Part shown: positions 8,030 through 17,153 of the stretch, piece by piece
Numbering within the stretch: position 1 is the first letter of the stretch
Layout: every line of letters starts with the position of its first letter
From: Stutzerimonas stutzeri
GTDB lineage: Bacteria > Pseudomonadota > Gammaproteobacteria > Pseudomonadales > Pseudomonadaceae
Direction of reading: 5' to 3'
Assembly: GCF_000590475.1 (NCBI RefSeq)
Contig: NZ_CP007441.1
Coordinates: forward strand, 3,664,660 to 3,728,659
DNA: 64,000 bases
Notes under the pieces: model-generated
Seen by the model: the letters and a program-made list of their open reading frames with translations, nothing else
Told to the model about the DNA's origin: nothing
Database searches by the model: none
Made by a program: the position numbers and the translations under genes

Positions 8030-8467
8030 ATGAGCTTTACCGTGTACCTGTCTGGTGAAATCCACACCGACTGGCGTGACGAGATCAAGCGTGGAGCTGC
8101 TGCTGCCGAGCTGGACGTGGTTTTCACTTCCGCCGTAACCGATCATGAGGCCAGCGATGCGGCCGGGGATAGCCTCGGTGCCGAGCCCAATGCCTTCTGG
8201 CGCGACCATAAGTCGTCCAAGGTTAACGCGATCCGCACCAAGACGCTGATCCAGCAAGCAGATCTGGTGGTGGTGCGCTTCGGCGACAAATACAAGCAGT
8301 GGAACGCAGCCTTCGACGCGGGCTACTGCGCGGCGCTGGGCAAGCCTTATGTGACGCTGCATGGCGAAGATGTCGTCCATCCGCTGAAAGAGGTCGACGC
8401 AGCCGCTATGGCTTGGGCAACGACCACGGACCAAGTCGTAGATATTCTCAAGTACGTGGTGCGCTAA
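8030..8467 (+). CDS. YtoQ family protein
   Basis: This 145-residue soluble protein begins MSFTVYLSGEIHTDWRDEI and contains ADLVVVRFGDKYKQWNAAFD and GYCAALGKPYVTLH. The pattern suggests a nucleoside 2-deoxyribosyltransferase-like fold: a strand with SGE, a late Asp and Glu, and an AFDAGY segment. I recognise it as the YtoQ family, whose function is unknown to me. AGGAGG lies six bases before the ATG and fixes the start 14 codons inside the open frame. It stands alone between the REP array and a strong bidirectional terminator. Confidence 0.75.
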   Translation: MSFTVYLSGEIHTDWRDEIKRGAAAAELDVVFTSAVTDHEASDAAGDSLGAEPNAFWRDHKSSKVNAIRTKTLIQQADLVVVRFGDKYKQWNAAFDAGYCAALGKPYVTLHGEDVVHPLKEVDAAAMAWATTTDQVVDILKYVVR

Positions 8468-8540
8468 GGCCGACCGCAGCCCTAGCACAGGTGCTGTGCG
8501 TAGCGCTTCGAGATACCCTGCAAAGAAACCGACGCAAACA

Positions 8541-8568
8541 AAAACGCCCTGCATCTGCAGGGCGTTTT
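8541..8568. terminator. bidirectional rho-independent terminator between ytoQ and cysNC
   Basis: A 13 bp perfect inverted repeat AAAACGCCCTGCA/TGCAGGGCGTTTT around a two-base centre. The A and T runs at both ends make it work for either strand, which suits the convergent genes ytoQ and cysNC. Confidence 0.92.
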
Positions 8569-8584
8569 GCCTTACTTCGTCGAC

Positions 8585-10483
8585 TTAGATAGCGCCGCGC
8601 TTACGCAACAGATCGATGACCTGCTTGGCACCCTCTTCTACCGTCAGCGACTCGGTATCGATAACCAGATCGGCGTTGCCCGGCACATCGTAGGGGAAGG
8701 ATTCGCCTGGGATGTTGTCGCCGGCTGCCGTGTACAATCCCTGAGGATCACGCTGCTGGCAGGCCTGCGGTGAAGCCTGGACGTAGACGGTTACGACTCG
8801 ATCGCTGCCGATCAGCGCCTTGGCCTGCTCGCGGCCTTCAGCGTCCGGCGCGACAAATGCGGCCAGGGTCAGCAAGCCTGCCTCGTTAAACTGGCGCGCC
8901 ACATGAGCGGCGCGGCGCCAATTTTCGGTTCGGCCGGCGCGGTCCTGCGGAAGGCCTTTGTTAAGGTCGTGACGCAGATTCTGGCCGTCTAGCACATAAA
9001 CAGCGCGCCCCATATCGAAGAGCTTGCGCTCCACCGCGTAGGCCAGCGTGCTCTTGCCTGCACCAGAAAGGCCAGTGAACAGCACGGTTGCCGGCTGCTG
9101 TCCGAAGCGCGTCGCGCGCTCTTCGGTAGATACATGAGCCAACGCGCCATGATGTCCGGACGAGCCCTGAACAACCGGATCGGCGATGATCATGCCCGCA
9201 CCCACGGTGCCGTTGGTGAGGCGATCGATGACGATGAACGAGCCGGTGGTGCGGTTCTGAGCGTAGCCATCTAAGGCGATCGAGGCATCGAGACTGACCT
9301 TGACCCGGCCAATCTCGTTGAGCTGCAAACTGCTGGCGGCGCCGTGCTCCAAGGTATTCACGTCCACCCGATGGGTAATGCTGGCAATCGAACCCGGCAC
9401 GTAGCTGGTAGCACGTTTGATGTCGTATTTTTTGCCCGGCAGCATCGGCTCATCGGCCATCCATACCAACATGGCGTCGAAGCTGTCGACGATGCGGGGC
9501 TGATTGTCGCCATGGACCAGCATGTCGCCACGCGACACGTCGATCTCATCTTCCAGGGTCAGAGTAATGGCCTCGCCCGGCGTGGCCTGTGCCAGCTCAC
9601 CATCGAAGGTGACGATGGATTTGACCTTGCTGCGCTTGCCGGATGGCAACACCACCACCTCGTCGCCCTTGCGCACGACACCGCTGGCCAGGGTACCGGC
9701 GAAGCCCCGGAAGTTGAGGTTGGGACGGCTGACGTACTGCACCGGGAAGCGCAGGTCGTCGAAGTTGCGATCGCCGGCAATCTCAACGCTCTCGAGAATT
9801 TCCATCAGCGACTGGCCTTCATACCAGGGCGCACGCTCCGAGCGATTAACCACGTTGTCGCCCTTGAGCGCCGACATGGGCACGAAGTGCAAGGACGTCG
9901 GCTGCAGCTCGATGCGTTCGGCAAAGGCCAGGTAGTCGGCCTTGATGCGCTCGAAAACGGACTGATCGAATTCCATCAGGTCCATCTTGTTGATGGCCAC
10001 GACGATGTGCTTGATGCCCAGCAGTGAGGTGATGAAGCTGTGGCGCTTGGTCTGGGTCTGCACGCCGTAGCGTGCATCGACCAGGATGATCGCCAGGTCG
10101 CAGGTGGACGCGCCGGTGGCCATGTTGCGTGTGTACTGCTCATGGCCGGGGGTGTCGGCGATGATGAACTTGCGCTTGGCGGTGGAGAAATAGCGGTAGG
10201 CGACATCAATAGTGATGCCCTGCTCGCGCTCGGCCTGCAGGCCGTCGACCAGCAACGCCAGGTCGACGTCATCGCCCGTGGTGCCGGATTTCTTCGAATC
10301 GCGGGTGATCGCTTCGAGATGATCTTCATAGATCATCTTCGAGTCGTGCAGCAGGCGCCCAATCAGGGTGCTCTTGCCGTCGTCGACGTTGCCGCAAGTG
10401 AGGAAGCGCAGCAGCTCTTTGCGTTCGTGCTGGGCCAGGTACGCGAGGATGTCCTCGCTGATCAAATCAGACTGATGAGACAT
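8585..10483 (-). CDS. cysNC: bifunctional sulfate adenylyltransferase subunit 1 / adenylylsulfate kinase
   Basis: CysN uses GTP hydrolysis to drive formation of adenosine 5'-phosphosulfate with CysD; the fused CysC domain phosphorylates it to PAPS. The 632-residue protein has an N-terminal GTPase domain with GNVDDGKST (about residue 31), DTPGHEQY and NKMDL. Elongation-factor-like beta barrels follow. The C-terminal kinase has P-loop GLSGAGKST near residue 468 and the motif DGQNLRHDLNKGL. The fusion is the normal form in Pseudomonas. It follows cysD by 12 bases in one operon. Confidence 0.97.
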   Translation of the reverse strand: MSHQSDLISEDILAYLAQHERKELLRFLTCGNVDDGKSTLIGRLLHDSKMIYEDHLEAITRDSKKSGTTGDDVDLALLVDGLQAEREQGITIDVAYRYFSTAKRKFIIADTPGHEQYTRNMATGASTCDLAIILVDARYGVQTQTKRHSFITSLLGIKHIVVAINKMDLMEFDQSVFERIKADYLAFAERIELQPTSLHFVPMSALKGDNVVNRSERAPWYEGQSLMEILESVEIAGDRNFDDLRFPVQYVSRPNLNFRGFAGTLASGVVRKGDEVVVLPSGKRSKVKSIVTFDGELAQATPGEAITLTLEDEIDVSRGDMLVHGDNQPRIVDSFDAMLVWMADEPMLPGKKYDIKRATSYVPGSIASITHRVDVNTLEHGAASSLQLNEIGRVKVSLDASIALDGYAQNRTTGSFIVIDRLTNGTVGAGMIIADPVVQGSSGHHGALAHVSTEERATRFGQQPATVLFTGLSGAGKSTLAYAVERKLFDMGRAVYVLDGQNLRHDLNKGLPQDRAGRTENWRRAAHVARQFNEAGLLTLAAFVAPDAEGREQAKALIGSDRVVTVYVQASPQACQQRDPQGLYTAAGDNIPGESFPYDVPGNADLVIDTESLTVEEGAKQVIDLLRKRGAI

Positions 10484-10495
10484 GGTGCGGAATCC

Positions 10496-11413
10496 TTAGA
10501 AGTAGCCCTGACGTTTCTTTTCTTCCATCGAACCTGCGCCATCGTGATCGATGACACGGCCCTGACGTTCGGAAGTACGCGTCAGGAGCATTTCCTGGAT
10601 AATTTCGGGCAGGCTCGAAGCAGTCGATTCCACCGCACCGGTCAACGGGTAGCAGCCGAGGGTACGGAAACGAACCATGCGCTTTTCGATACGCGCCTTT
10701 TCCTCGTCGGTGAGGTGTTCGAGGATGCGCTCGTCGTCGATCATGATCAGCGTGCCGTTCTTCTCGATGACTTCGCGCTCGGCGGCGAAGTACAGCGGCA
10801 CGATCGGGATCTGCTCCAGGTAGATGTACTGCCAGATGTCCAGTTCGGTCCAGTTCGACAGTGGGAAGACGCGGATGGATTCGCCCTTCTTGACGTTGCC
10901 GTTGTAGACATTCCACAGCTCGGGACGCTGATTCTTCGGGTCCCAGCGATGCTTGCTGTCGCGGAAGGAATACACGCGCTCTTTCGCCCGCGATTTCTCT
11001 TCGTCACGCCGTGCGCCGCCGAACGCCGCATCGAAGCCATGCTTGTCGAGCGCCTGCTTAAGGCCCTCGGTTTTCATGATGTCGGTGTGCTTGGCGCTGC
11101 CGTGGGTGAACGGGTTGATATTCTGCGCGACACCGTCTGGGTTGATATGAGTGATCAGATCCAGATCCATCTCGGTGACCATCTTCTCGCGGAAGCGGTA
11201 CATTTCCTGAAATTTCCAGCGAGTGTCGACGTGCATCACCGGGAACGGCAAACGGCCAGGGAAAAACGCCTTACGCGCCAGATGCAGCATCACGGCCGAA
11301 TCTTTGCCGATGGAATAGAGCATCACCGGGTTATCGAATTCGGCGGCCACCTCACGGATGATGTGGATGCTTTCCGCCTCCAGCTGTTTCAGATGCGTCA
11401 GTTTGTCGACCAT
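10496..11413 (-). CDS. cysD: sulfate adenylyltransferase subunit 2
   Basis: CysD is the catalytic ATP-sulfurylase subunit of assimilatory sulfate activation. The 305-residue protein carries the PP-loop motif SIGKDSAVMLHLARKAF near residues 35-51 and the conserved segments FPVMHVDTRWKF and PLSNWTELDIWQYI. It is the first gene of cysD-cysNC. The 175 bases upstream, shared with the preceding Nif3-family gene, probably hold the sulfur-responsive promoter, but I could not pick out a CysB site. Confidence 0.97.
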   Translation of the reverse strand: MVDKLTHLKQLEAESIHIIREVAAEFDNPVMLYSIGKDSAVMLHLARKAFFPGRLPFPVMHVDTRWKFQEMYRFREKMVTEMDLDLITHINPDGVAQNINPFTHGSAKHTDIMKTEGLKQALDKHGFDAAFGGARRDEEKSRAKERVYSFRDSKHRWDPKNQRPELWNVYNGNVKKGESIRVFPLSNWTELDIWQYIYLEQIPIVPLYFAAEREVIEKNGTLIMIDDERILEHLTDEEKARIEKRMVRFRTLGCYPLTGAVESTASSLPEIIQEMLLTRTSERQGRVIDHDGAGSMEEKKRQGYF

Positions 11414-11588
11414 GGCTACTCACGAATTTGCAGGTGGACGGCCGGCACGGCCGGAACGAGGCCGCAACTTTACCACGGCGCAAAATTCTAATCAGGCCGT
11501 CTTTTAGATCGAAATGCTCTAGCTTTATGCCGACGAAACCGCGCTCTATTCCTTATGGAACACGGCTAAAGGCAACCGGCGCTACCGG

Positions 11589-12347
11589 TCATGCAGGGTT
11601 CGGGCAATCGATGAACAAATGCTCGATAGCGAATCGCTTCGCCAGATATTCGCCAAGCGCCTGAACCCCGTAACGCTCCGTGGCATGGTGACCGGCGGCG
11701 AAAAAGCTCAGTCCATTTTCCCGCGCGATGTGCACCGTGGGCTCAGAAACCTCTCCCGTCAGATAGGCATCGACACCGGCCGTCACGGCTTGATCGATAT
11801 ATTCCTGGGCGCCGCCCGTACACCAAGCAATCCGCCTGATCGGTTCTGCCCCTTCGATCATCAGCGGTTCGCGCCCGAGCGCCGACTCTACCCGACGCAT
11901 GAAGTCGGCAGGGGCGAGCGGCGAATCGAGGGAGCCGACAAGGCCAACCGAGCGGGGGTTTTCAGGCTCCAGAGGCCCCTCCACGGTCAGCCCGAGCATC
12001 TTCGCCAACTGCACGTTATTGCCGACCTCTGGATGCACATCGAGCGGCAGATGGTAGGCAAGCAGGCTGATGTCGTTGCTCAACAGCGTCTTCAGCCTGC
12101 GCTGTTTGATACCCACGACTCGCGGGTCTTCGTTCTTCCAGAAATAGCCGTGGTGCACCAGCACCACATCGGCCTGCGCCTCGACCGCCGCATCGAGCAG
12201 CGCCTGGCTGGCGGTTACGCCGCTGACGATGCGCCGAACCTGCGGCCGCCCCTCCACTTGCAAGCCGTTGGGGCAATAGTCGGAGATCTTCGCGGCGTTC
12301 AGGTAGCGATCAGCCTCTTCGACCAGCGTAATCAGCGCAACGGCCAT
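11589..12347 (-). CDS. Nif3-like dinuclear metal centre hexameric protein
   Basis: This 252-residue protein matches the Nif3/YbgI (DUF34) family. Metal-ligand motifs are visible: VLVHHGYFW near residue 65, a central SYHLPLD-type segment (LLAYHLPLDVHPEVGNN) and the C-terminal AAGHHATERYGVQALGEYL. Members form toroidal hexamers with two metal ions; roles in GTP cyclohydrolase-like or metal-insertion chemistry have been suggested but not settled. It is divergent from algW, the same pairing as in P. aeruginosa. Confidence 0.9.
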   Translation of the reverse strand: MAVALITLVEEADRYLNAAKISDYCPNGLQVEGRPQVRRIVSGVTASQALLDAAVEAQADVVLVHHGYFWKNEDPRVVGIKQRRLKTLLSNDISLLAYHLPLDVHPEVGNNVQLAKMLGLTVEGPLEPENPRSVGLVGSLDSPLAPADFMRRVESALGREPLMIEGAEPIRRIAWCTGGAQEYIDQAVTAGVDAYLTGEVSEPTVHIARENGLSFFAAGHHATERYGVQALGEYLAKRFAIEHLFIDCPNPA

Positions 12348-12501
12348 GGAAACAATCCTCGTATCGAAATCAATGGGAACAATGCTGGCTAGCGAAGACG
12401 AAAGGCCGCACCGGCGTCAATCTGGAAAATGACATAGCCAACCGCTTCGCCAATCCGCACAGATTCACCATCGGCAAGGCTGCAATTCGCTGCCAGCTTC
12501 G

Positions 12502-12507
12502 TATAAT
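12502..12507 (+). promoter_or_regulatory. candidate -10 box upstream of algW
   Basis: A perfect TATAAT lies 57 bases before the algW ATG. No good -35 hexamer is visible at 16-18 bases spacing, so this is a partial match only. Confidence 0.4.
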
Positions 12508-12564
12508 GCCGCCACCTTAAGGGGCGCTATAGCCCTCCGCAACCTGTCCGGATTTCCAATCGCG

Positions 12565-13722
12565 ATGATCAATGCCCTGCGTTTTCTTGGCTGGCCGTTG
12601 CTGGTAGGCCTGCTAGTGGCCCTGCTGATCATTCAGCGCTACCCGCATCTGGTAGGCCTGAGCGACGAGCCGGAATATAAGCTGCAGCAAACGCCGTTAG
12701 TGGGCATACCGCAACAAGGCCCCTACTCCTATGCCAATGCGGTCAGCAGTGCAGCGCCCGCCGTTGCCAATCTCTACACCACCAAGGTGATCGACAGCTC
12801 CAGCCAGCCGCCGATGCTCAAGGACGATCCGCTGTTCCGGCGATTCTACGGCGATAACCTGCCACGGCAGCGCCGCATGGAGTCGAGCCTGGGCTCAGCG
12901 GTGATCATGAGCCCAGAGGGTTATCTGCTGACCAACAACCACGTTACGGCCAACGCCGAGCAGATCGTCGTGGCCTTGCGCGATGGCCGGGAAACCCTTG
13001 CGCGGGTGATAGGCAGCGACCCGGAGACGGATCTGGCGGTGCTGAAGATCGATCTGGCCGACCTACCGGCGATTACCATTGGCCGCTCCGACGGCATCCG
13101 CATCGGCGACGTGACGCTGGCGATCGGCAATCCGTTTGGGGTAGGCCAAACCGTGACCATGGGCATCATCAGCGCCACAGGGCGTAACCAGCTGGGCCTT
13201 AATACCTACGAGGACTTCATCCAGACCGACGCAGCCATCAACCGAGGCAACTCCGGTGGTGCACTGGTCGATACCGCGGGTCACCTGATCGGCATCAACA
13301 CGGCAATCATCTCCGAGTCCGGCGGCTCGCAGGGTATCGGTTTCGCGATTCCGGTGAAGCTTGCGATGGATGTGATGAAATCCATTGTCGAGCACGGCCA
13401 GGTGATTCGCGGTTGGCTCGGCGTAGAGGTGCAATCCCTTACCCCAGAATTGGCGGAGTCGTTCGGCCAGGCCGGCCGGCCGGGGATCGTGGTAGCCGGG
13501 GTCTATCGCGATGGCCCCGCTGAACGCGCCGGTCTGCTGCCGGGGGACCTGATTCTCAGCATCGATGGGCAGCAGGCCGTCGATGGCCGCGGTTCGATGA
13601 ATCAGCTCGCTCGCGCGCGACCTGGCGACGAAATCAACATCGACATCCTACGCAACGGCAAGCCCCTGACGCTGACCGCCGAAGTCGGGATGCGTCCACT
13701 GGTAGAGAAGAGCCCTCAATAA
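12565..13722 (+). CDS. algW: periplasmic serine protease AlgW (DegS-type, S1C family)
   Basis: AlgW is the membrane-anchored protease that senses misfolded outer membrane proteins and starts cleavage of MucA, freeing AlgU. The 385-residue protein has one N-terminal membrane anchor (about 6-24), a trypsin-like domain with the catalytic triad His (NNHVTANAEQ), Asp (ETDLAVLKID) and Ser (NRGNSGGALVD), and a single C-terminal PDZ domain near 285-375 (GLLPGDLILSIDGQQ). One PDZ and an anchor favour DegS/AlgW over MucD. MucA and AlgU are not in this window. Confidence 0.95.
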   Translation: MINALRFLGWPLLVGLLVALLIIQRYPHLVGLSDEPEYKLQQTPLVGIPQQGPYSYANAVSSAAPAVANLYTTKVIDSSSQPPMLKDDPLFRRFYGDNLPRQRRMESSLGSAVIMSPEGYLLTNNHVTANAEQIVVALRDGRETLARVIGSDPETDLAVLKIDLADLPAITIGRSDGIRIGDVTLAIGNPFGVGQTVTMGIISATGRNQLGLNTYEDFIQTDAAINRGNSGGALVDTAGHLIGINTAIISESGGSQGIGFAIPVKLAMDVMKSIVEHGQVIRGWLGVEVQSLTPELAESFGQAGRPGIVVAGVYRDGPAERAGLLPGDLILSIDGQQAVDGRGSMNQLARARPGDEINIDILRNGKPLTLTAEVGMRPLVEKSPQ

Positions 13723-13725
13723 ACC

Positions 13726-13747
13726 GCAGGCAACCTTCGTTGCTTGC
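13726..13747. terminator. hairpin between convergent algW and hisC
   Basis: The arms GCAGGCAAC and GTTGCTTGC form a 9 bp stem with one G-U pair and loop CTTC. Neither side has a strong T-run, so it may be a weak shared terminator. Confidence 0.45.
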
Positions 13748-13761
13748 TGCAATCGGGTCGG

Positions 13762-14817
13762 TCAGGCGATGCCTTTCAATGCATCGAGCAACGCTTGATT
13801 CTGCTCCGGTGCACCAATGGTGATCCGCAGGAACTGTTCGATTCGTGGCTGCTTGAAATGCCGCACGATGACGCCTTGCTCACGAAGCCCCGCAGCGAGC
13901 TGGGCGGCCTCACGTTGCGGGTGTCGAGCGAAGATGAAGTTAGCCGCAGACGGCAGCACCTCGAAGCCCAAATCCTGCATCGCAGCAATCACCGTTTCGC
14001 GGCTGGCGATCACTCGCTGGCAGGTCTGTTCGAAATACTCGCGGTCGTCGAAGGCCGCCGCCGCGCCAGCAATCGCGATGCGGTCCAGCGGATAGGAATT
14101 GAAGCTGTTCTTGATGCGTTCCAACGCCTCGATCAGGTCCGGATGCCCGACTGCCAAGCCGACGCGTAGCCCTGCCAATGAGCGAGACTTCGATAGCGTC
14201 TGGGTAACCAGCAGGTTCGAGTAACGGTCCACCAACGCAATGGCCGAGCGGCCTCCGAAGTCGATATAGGCCTCATCCACCAACACCACCGAATCGGGGT
14301 TGGCTTGCAACAGGCGCTCGATTGCCTCTAATGCCAGCAGGCAGCCAGTCGGGGCGTTGGGATTAGGGAATATGATCCCGCCGTTTGGCCGGACATAATC
14401 GTCCACGTCGATCTGGAACTGCCGATCCAACGCAACGGCCTCGAAATCAATGCCGTACAGACCGCAATAGACCGGATAGAAGCTGTACGTCACATCGGGA
14501 AACAGCAGTGGCTTGCCGTGCTGAAAGAGGCCGTGGAAGGCGTGGGCGAGCACTTCGTCCGACCCATTGCCGACGAAGACCTGCCCCGGCTGCACATTGT
14601 AATAGTCAGCGACCGCATGCTTGAGGCGATCACCGTTAGGGTCCGGATACAACCGCAGACTGTCGTTAATTTCGGCCTGCATCGCCTCGATCGCCTTTGG
14701 CGATGGGCCGTATGGGTTCTCGTTGGTGTTGAGTTTGACCAGGTTAGCCAGCTTCGGCTGCTCACCCGGCACATAGGGCACCAGTTCCTTGACGAAGGGA
14801 CTCCAGAATTTACTCAC
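13762..14817 (-). CDS. hisC: histidinol-phosphate aminotransferase
   Basis: HisC is a PLP enzyme that transaminates imidazole-acetol phosphate to histidinol phosphate. The 351-residue protein shows class I/II aminotransferase motifs: LVKLNTNENPYGPSP near the N-terminus, GNGSDEVLAHAF, IIFPNPNAPTG, LVDEAYIDF, and the PLP lysine in TQTLSKSRSLAGLRVG. The GTG at 14817 (MSKFWSPFVKEL) is chosen because GGAG lies nine bases upstream and homologues start there; a TTG or ATG further up would add five to eight residues. hisD and hisG follow upstream in the same direction. Confidence 0.95.
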   Translation of the reverse strand: MSKFWSPFVKELVPYVPGEQPKLANLVKLNTNENPYGPSPKAIEAMQAEINDSLRLYPDPNGDRLKHAVADYYNVQPGQVFVGNGSDEVLAHAFHGLFQHGKPLLFPDVTYSFYPVYCGLYGIDFEAVALDRQFQIDVDDYVRPNGGIIFPNPNAPTGCLLALEAIERLLQANPDSVVLVDEAYIDFGGRSAIALVDRYSNLLVTQTLSKSRSLAGLRVGLAVGHPDLIEALERIKNSFNSYPLDRIAIAGAAAAFDDREYFEQTCQRVIASRETVIAAMQDLGFEVLPSAANFIFARHPQREAAQLAAGLREQGVIVRHFKQPRIEQFLRITIGAPEQNQALLDALKGIA

Positions 14818-14963
14818 TGCCCTTTTCTCCATCGGTATCAATCATTAGATCGCAGGAGTTGAACGACGGAGGTGCTGCCTAGTGCCTCGGCGGATGCAAA
14901 GCGACATTCACCTTACGCGCCCTTCCCTTCGTTCCAGCCCCTAACTCAGCGCCGCGTTCGGCC

Positions 14964-16274
14964 TTACTGCTTGATTCGGTATTCCGCACTGCGAGCGTGC
15001 GCGGTCAGCGACTCGCCGCGAGCAAGCACCGAGGCGATCTTGCCCAGCTCCGATGCGCCCGCAGCCGAGCAATTGATGATCGACGAGCGCTTTTGGAAGT
15101 CGTAAACCCCCAGCGGCGAGGAAAATCGCGCTGTGCCCGAGGTCGGCAAGACGTGATTCGGCCCAGCACAGTAGTCGCCCAAGGCTTCGGCGGTGTACCG
15201 CCCCATGAAGATCGCACCGGCATGGCGAATCTGCGGTAGCCATTGCTCGGGGTCAGCGACGGAGAGTTCAAGGTGCTCGGGCGCGATGCGGTTAGCCACG
15301 TCGATCGCTTGCTGCATATCGGCGACCTGAATCAGCGCCCCGCGTCCTTGCAACGAGGCGTGGGCGATCTCGCTACGCTCCAAGGTCGGCAGCAGGCGCG
15401 CAATGCTCTCGGCGACCCGGTCGAGAAACGCCGCGTCCGGGCTGACCAGGATCGATTGCGCATCTTCGTCGTGCTCGGCCTGGGAGAACAGGTCCATGGC
15501 GATCCAGTCCGGATCGGTTTGGCCGTCGCAAACCACCAGAATCTCGGACGGCCCGGCGATCATGTCGATCCCGACCTTGCCGAACACGTGGCGCTTGGCG
15601 GTCGCGACGTAAATGTTGCCTGGGCCGACGATCTTGTCCACCGGCGGCACGCTTTCGGTGCCATAGGCCAGCGCGGCGACGGCCTGCGCGCCCCCGATCG
15701 TGAACACCCGATCGACGCCCGCGATGCAGGCAGCCGCCAGTACCAATTCGTTGATTTCGCCGCGGGGCGTGGGCACGACCATGACCACTTCCGGCACTCC
15801 GGCGACTTTCGCCGGGATCGCATTCATCAGTACCGATGACGGGTAGGACGCCTTACCGCCCGGTACATAGAGACCAGCGCGATCGAGTGGCGTGACCTTC
15901 TGGCCGAGCACGGTGCCGTCGGCTTCGGTGTAGGTCCAAGAATCCTGTTTTTGCTTTTCGTGGTAGACCCGCACACGCTCCGCGGCTGCTTCCAGCGCCT
16001 TCCGCTGCGCGGGACTGATCCGTTCAAGTGCCAGTTCGAGGCGCTCGCGCGGCAGGATCAGGTCCGCCATTGAGCCTACGTCGAGACCGTCGAAGCGACG
16101 CGTCAGCTCGACCAGTGCCGCATCGCCGCGCTCACGCACTGCCTGAATGATCTCCAGCACACGCTGATTGACGCTGTCATCGGACACGCTTTCCCAACTC
16201 AGCAGATGATCCAGATGCCGCGAGAAGTCCGGATCAGCGGCGTTGAGTCGGCGAATGTCGATGGGAGCAGTCAT
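14964..16274 (-). CDS. hisD: histidinol dehydrogenase
   Basis: HisD oxidises histidinol to histidine in two NAD-dependent steps and needs zinc. The 436-residue protein is of normal length. It contains LYVPGGKASYPSSVLMNAIPA, VDKIVGPGNIYVATAKR, IDMIAGPSEILVVCD, and DLFSQAEHDEDAQSILVS, which includes the zinc-site Gln and His. LGDYCAGPNHVLPTSG near the C-terminus is also typical. It lies between hisC and hisG. Confidence 0.97.
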   Translation of the reverse strand: MTAPIDIRRLNAADPDFSRHLDHLLSWESVSDDSVNQRVLEIIQAVRERGDAALVELTRRFDGLDVGSMADLILPRERLELALERISPAQRKALEAAAERVRVYHEKQKQDSWTYTEADGTVLGQKVTPLDRAGLYVPGGKASYPSSVLMNAIPAKVAGVPEVVMVVPTPRGEINELVLAAACIAGVDRVFTIGGAQAVAALAYGTESVPPVDKIVGPGNIYVATAKRHVFGKVGIDMIAGPSEILVVCDGQTDPDWIAMDLFSQAEHDEDAQSILVSPDAAFLDRVAESIARLLPTLERSEIAHASLQGRGALIQVADMQQAIDVANRIAPEHLELSVADPEQWLPQIRHAGAIFMGRYTAEALGDYCAGPNHVLPTSGTARFSSPLGVYDFQKRSSIINCSAAGASELGKIASVLARGESLTAHARSAEYRIKQ

Positions 16275-16406
16275 AACGAGGCCTCATGAGGGATGCGGAC
16301 AGCAAAAGTCAGGCGCCTCTAGATTAACAAGCCAGCCGTGCGGGCACCTGAGAATTTAGCAATGGCACGGATAGCTGAGCCGGCCGATCAGCGGCCGGCA
16401 GAAGAG

Positions 16407-17036
16407 TCAGCTCTGATGCGCGATTGCGCTCTGCAAGGCATCAATCAGCGTCTGGATACGCGTGTGCTGCATCTTCATCGACGCCTTATTGACCACCAGG
16501 CGCGAACTGATCATGGCGATCAGTTCCTGCGGCTCCAGCCCGTTGGCCCGCAGCGTATTGCCGGTATCGACGACGTCGATGATCTTATCAGCCAACCCCA
16601 CCAGCGGCGCCAGTTCCATTGAGCCGTAGAGCTTGATGATATCGACCTGGCGACCCTGCTCGGCATAGTAGCGCTTGGCAACGTTGACGAATTTGGTCGC
16701 TACCCGCAGCCGCCCCTTGGGCTCCGCTGCACCCACCTTACCGGCCGTCATCAGTTTGCAGTTGGCGATTTTCAAGTCCAGCGGTTCATACAGGCCTTGC
16801 CCGCCGTATTCCAGCAGTACGTCCTTGCCCGCCACGCCGAGATCCGCCGCGCCGTGCTCGACATAGGTTGGCACGTCCGTGGCACGCACAATCAGCAAAC
16901 GCACATCATCCTGCGTGGTCGGGATAATCAGCTTGCGGCTTTTTTCCGGGTTCTCGGTTGGAACGATGCCTGCCGCGGCCAACAGTGGCAGGGTGTCGTC
17001 GAGAATGCGGCCTTTGGAAAGGGCAATGGTGAGCAT
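16407..17036 (-). CDS. hisG: ATP phosphoribosyltransferase, short form
   Basis: HisG condenses ATP with PRPP in the first committed step of histidine synthesis. At 209 residues this is the short form, which lacks the C-terminal regulatory domain and depends on the HisRS-like subunit HisZ. It starts MLTIALSKGRILDDTLPLLA and shows VEHGAADLGVAGKDVL and the PRPP-binding segment IIDVVDTGNTLRANGL. No hisZ is present in the window. murA lies 117 bases upstream. Confidence 0.96.
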   Translation of the reverse strand: MLTIALSKGRILDDTLPLLAAAGIVPTENPEKSRKLIIPTTQDDVRLLIVRATDVPTYVEHGAADLGVAGKDVLLEYGGQGLYEPLDLKIANCKLMTAGKVGAAEPKGRLRVATKFVNVAKRYYAEQGRQVDIIKLYGSMELAPLVGLADKIIDVVDTGNTLRANGLEPQELIAMISSRLVVNKASMKMQHTRIQTLIDALQSAIAHQS

Positions 17037-17153
17037 GGGCGGTTATTCCTTGAAGCCTATTGATGGCGGCCTTGGCGCAGGCAGGAGCAGCAATTACAGA
17101 TCTCGGCATGGCCGCGGCTCGACGGAGCGCGCGGCCATGGCCTACTGCCGATG

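Noticed and set aside
10040..11491. A 483-codon plus-strand frame antisense to cysD and cysNC
   Set aside because: It mirrors two unambiguous sulfate-activation genes and has no recognisable domain or ribosome binding site.
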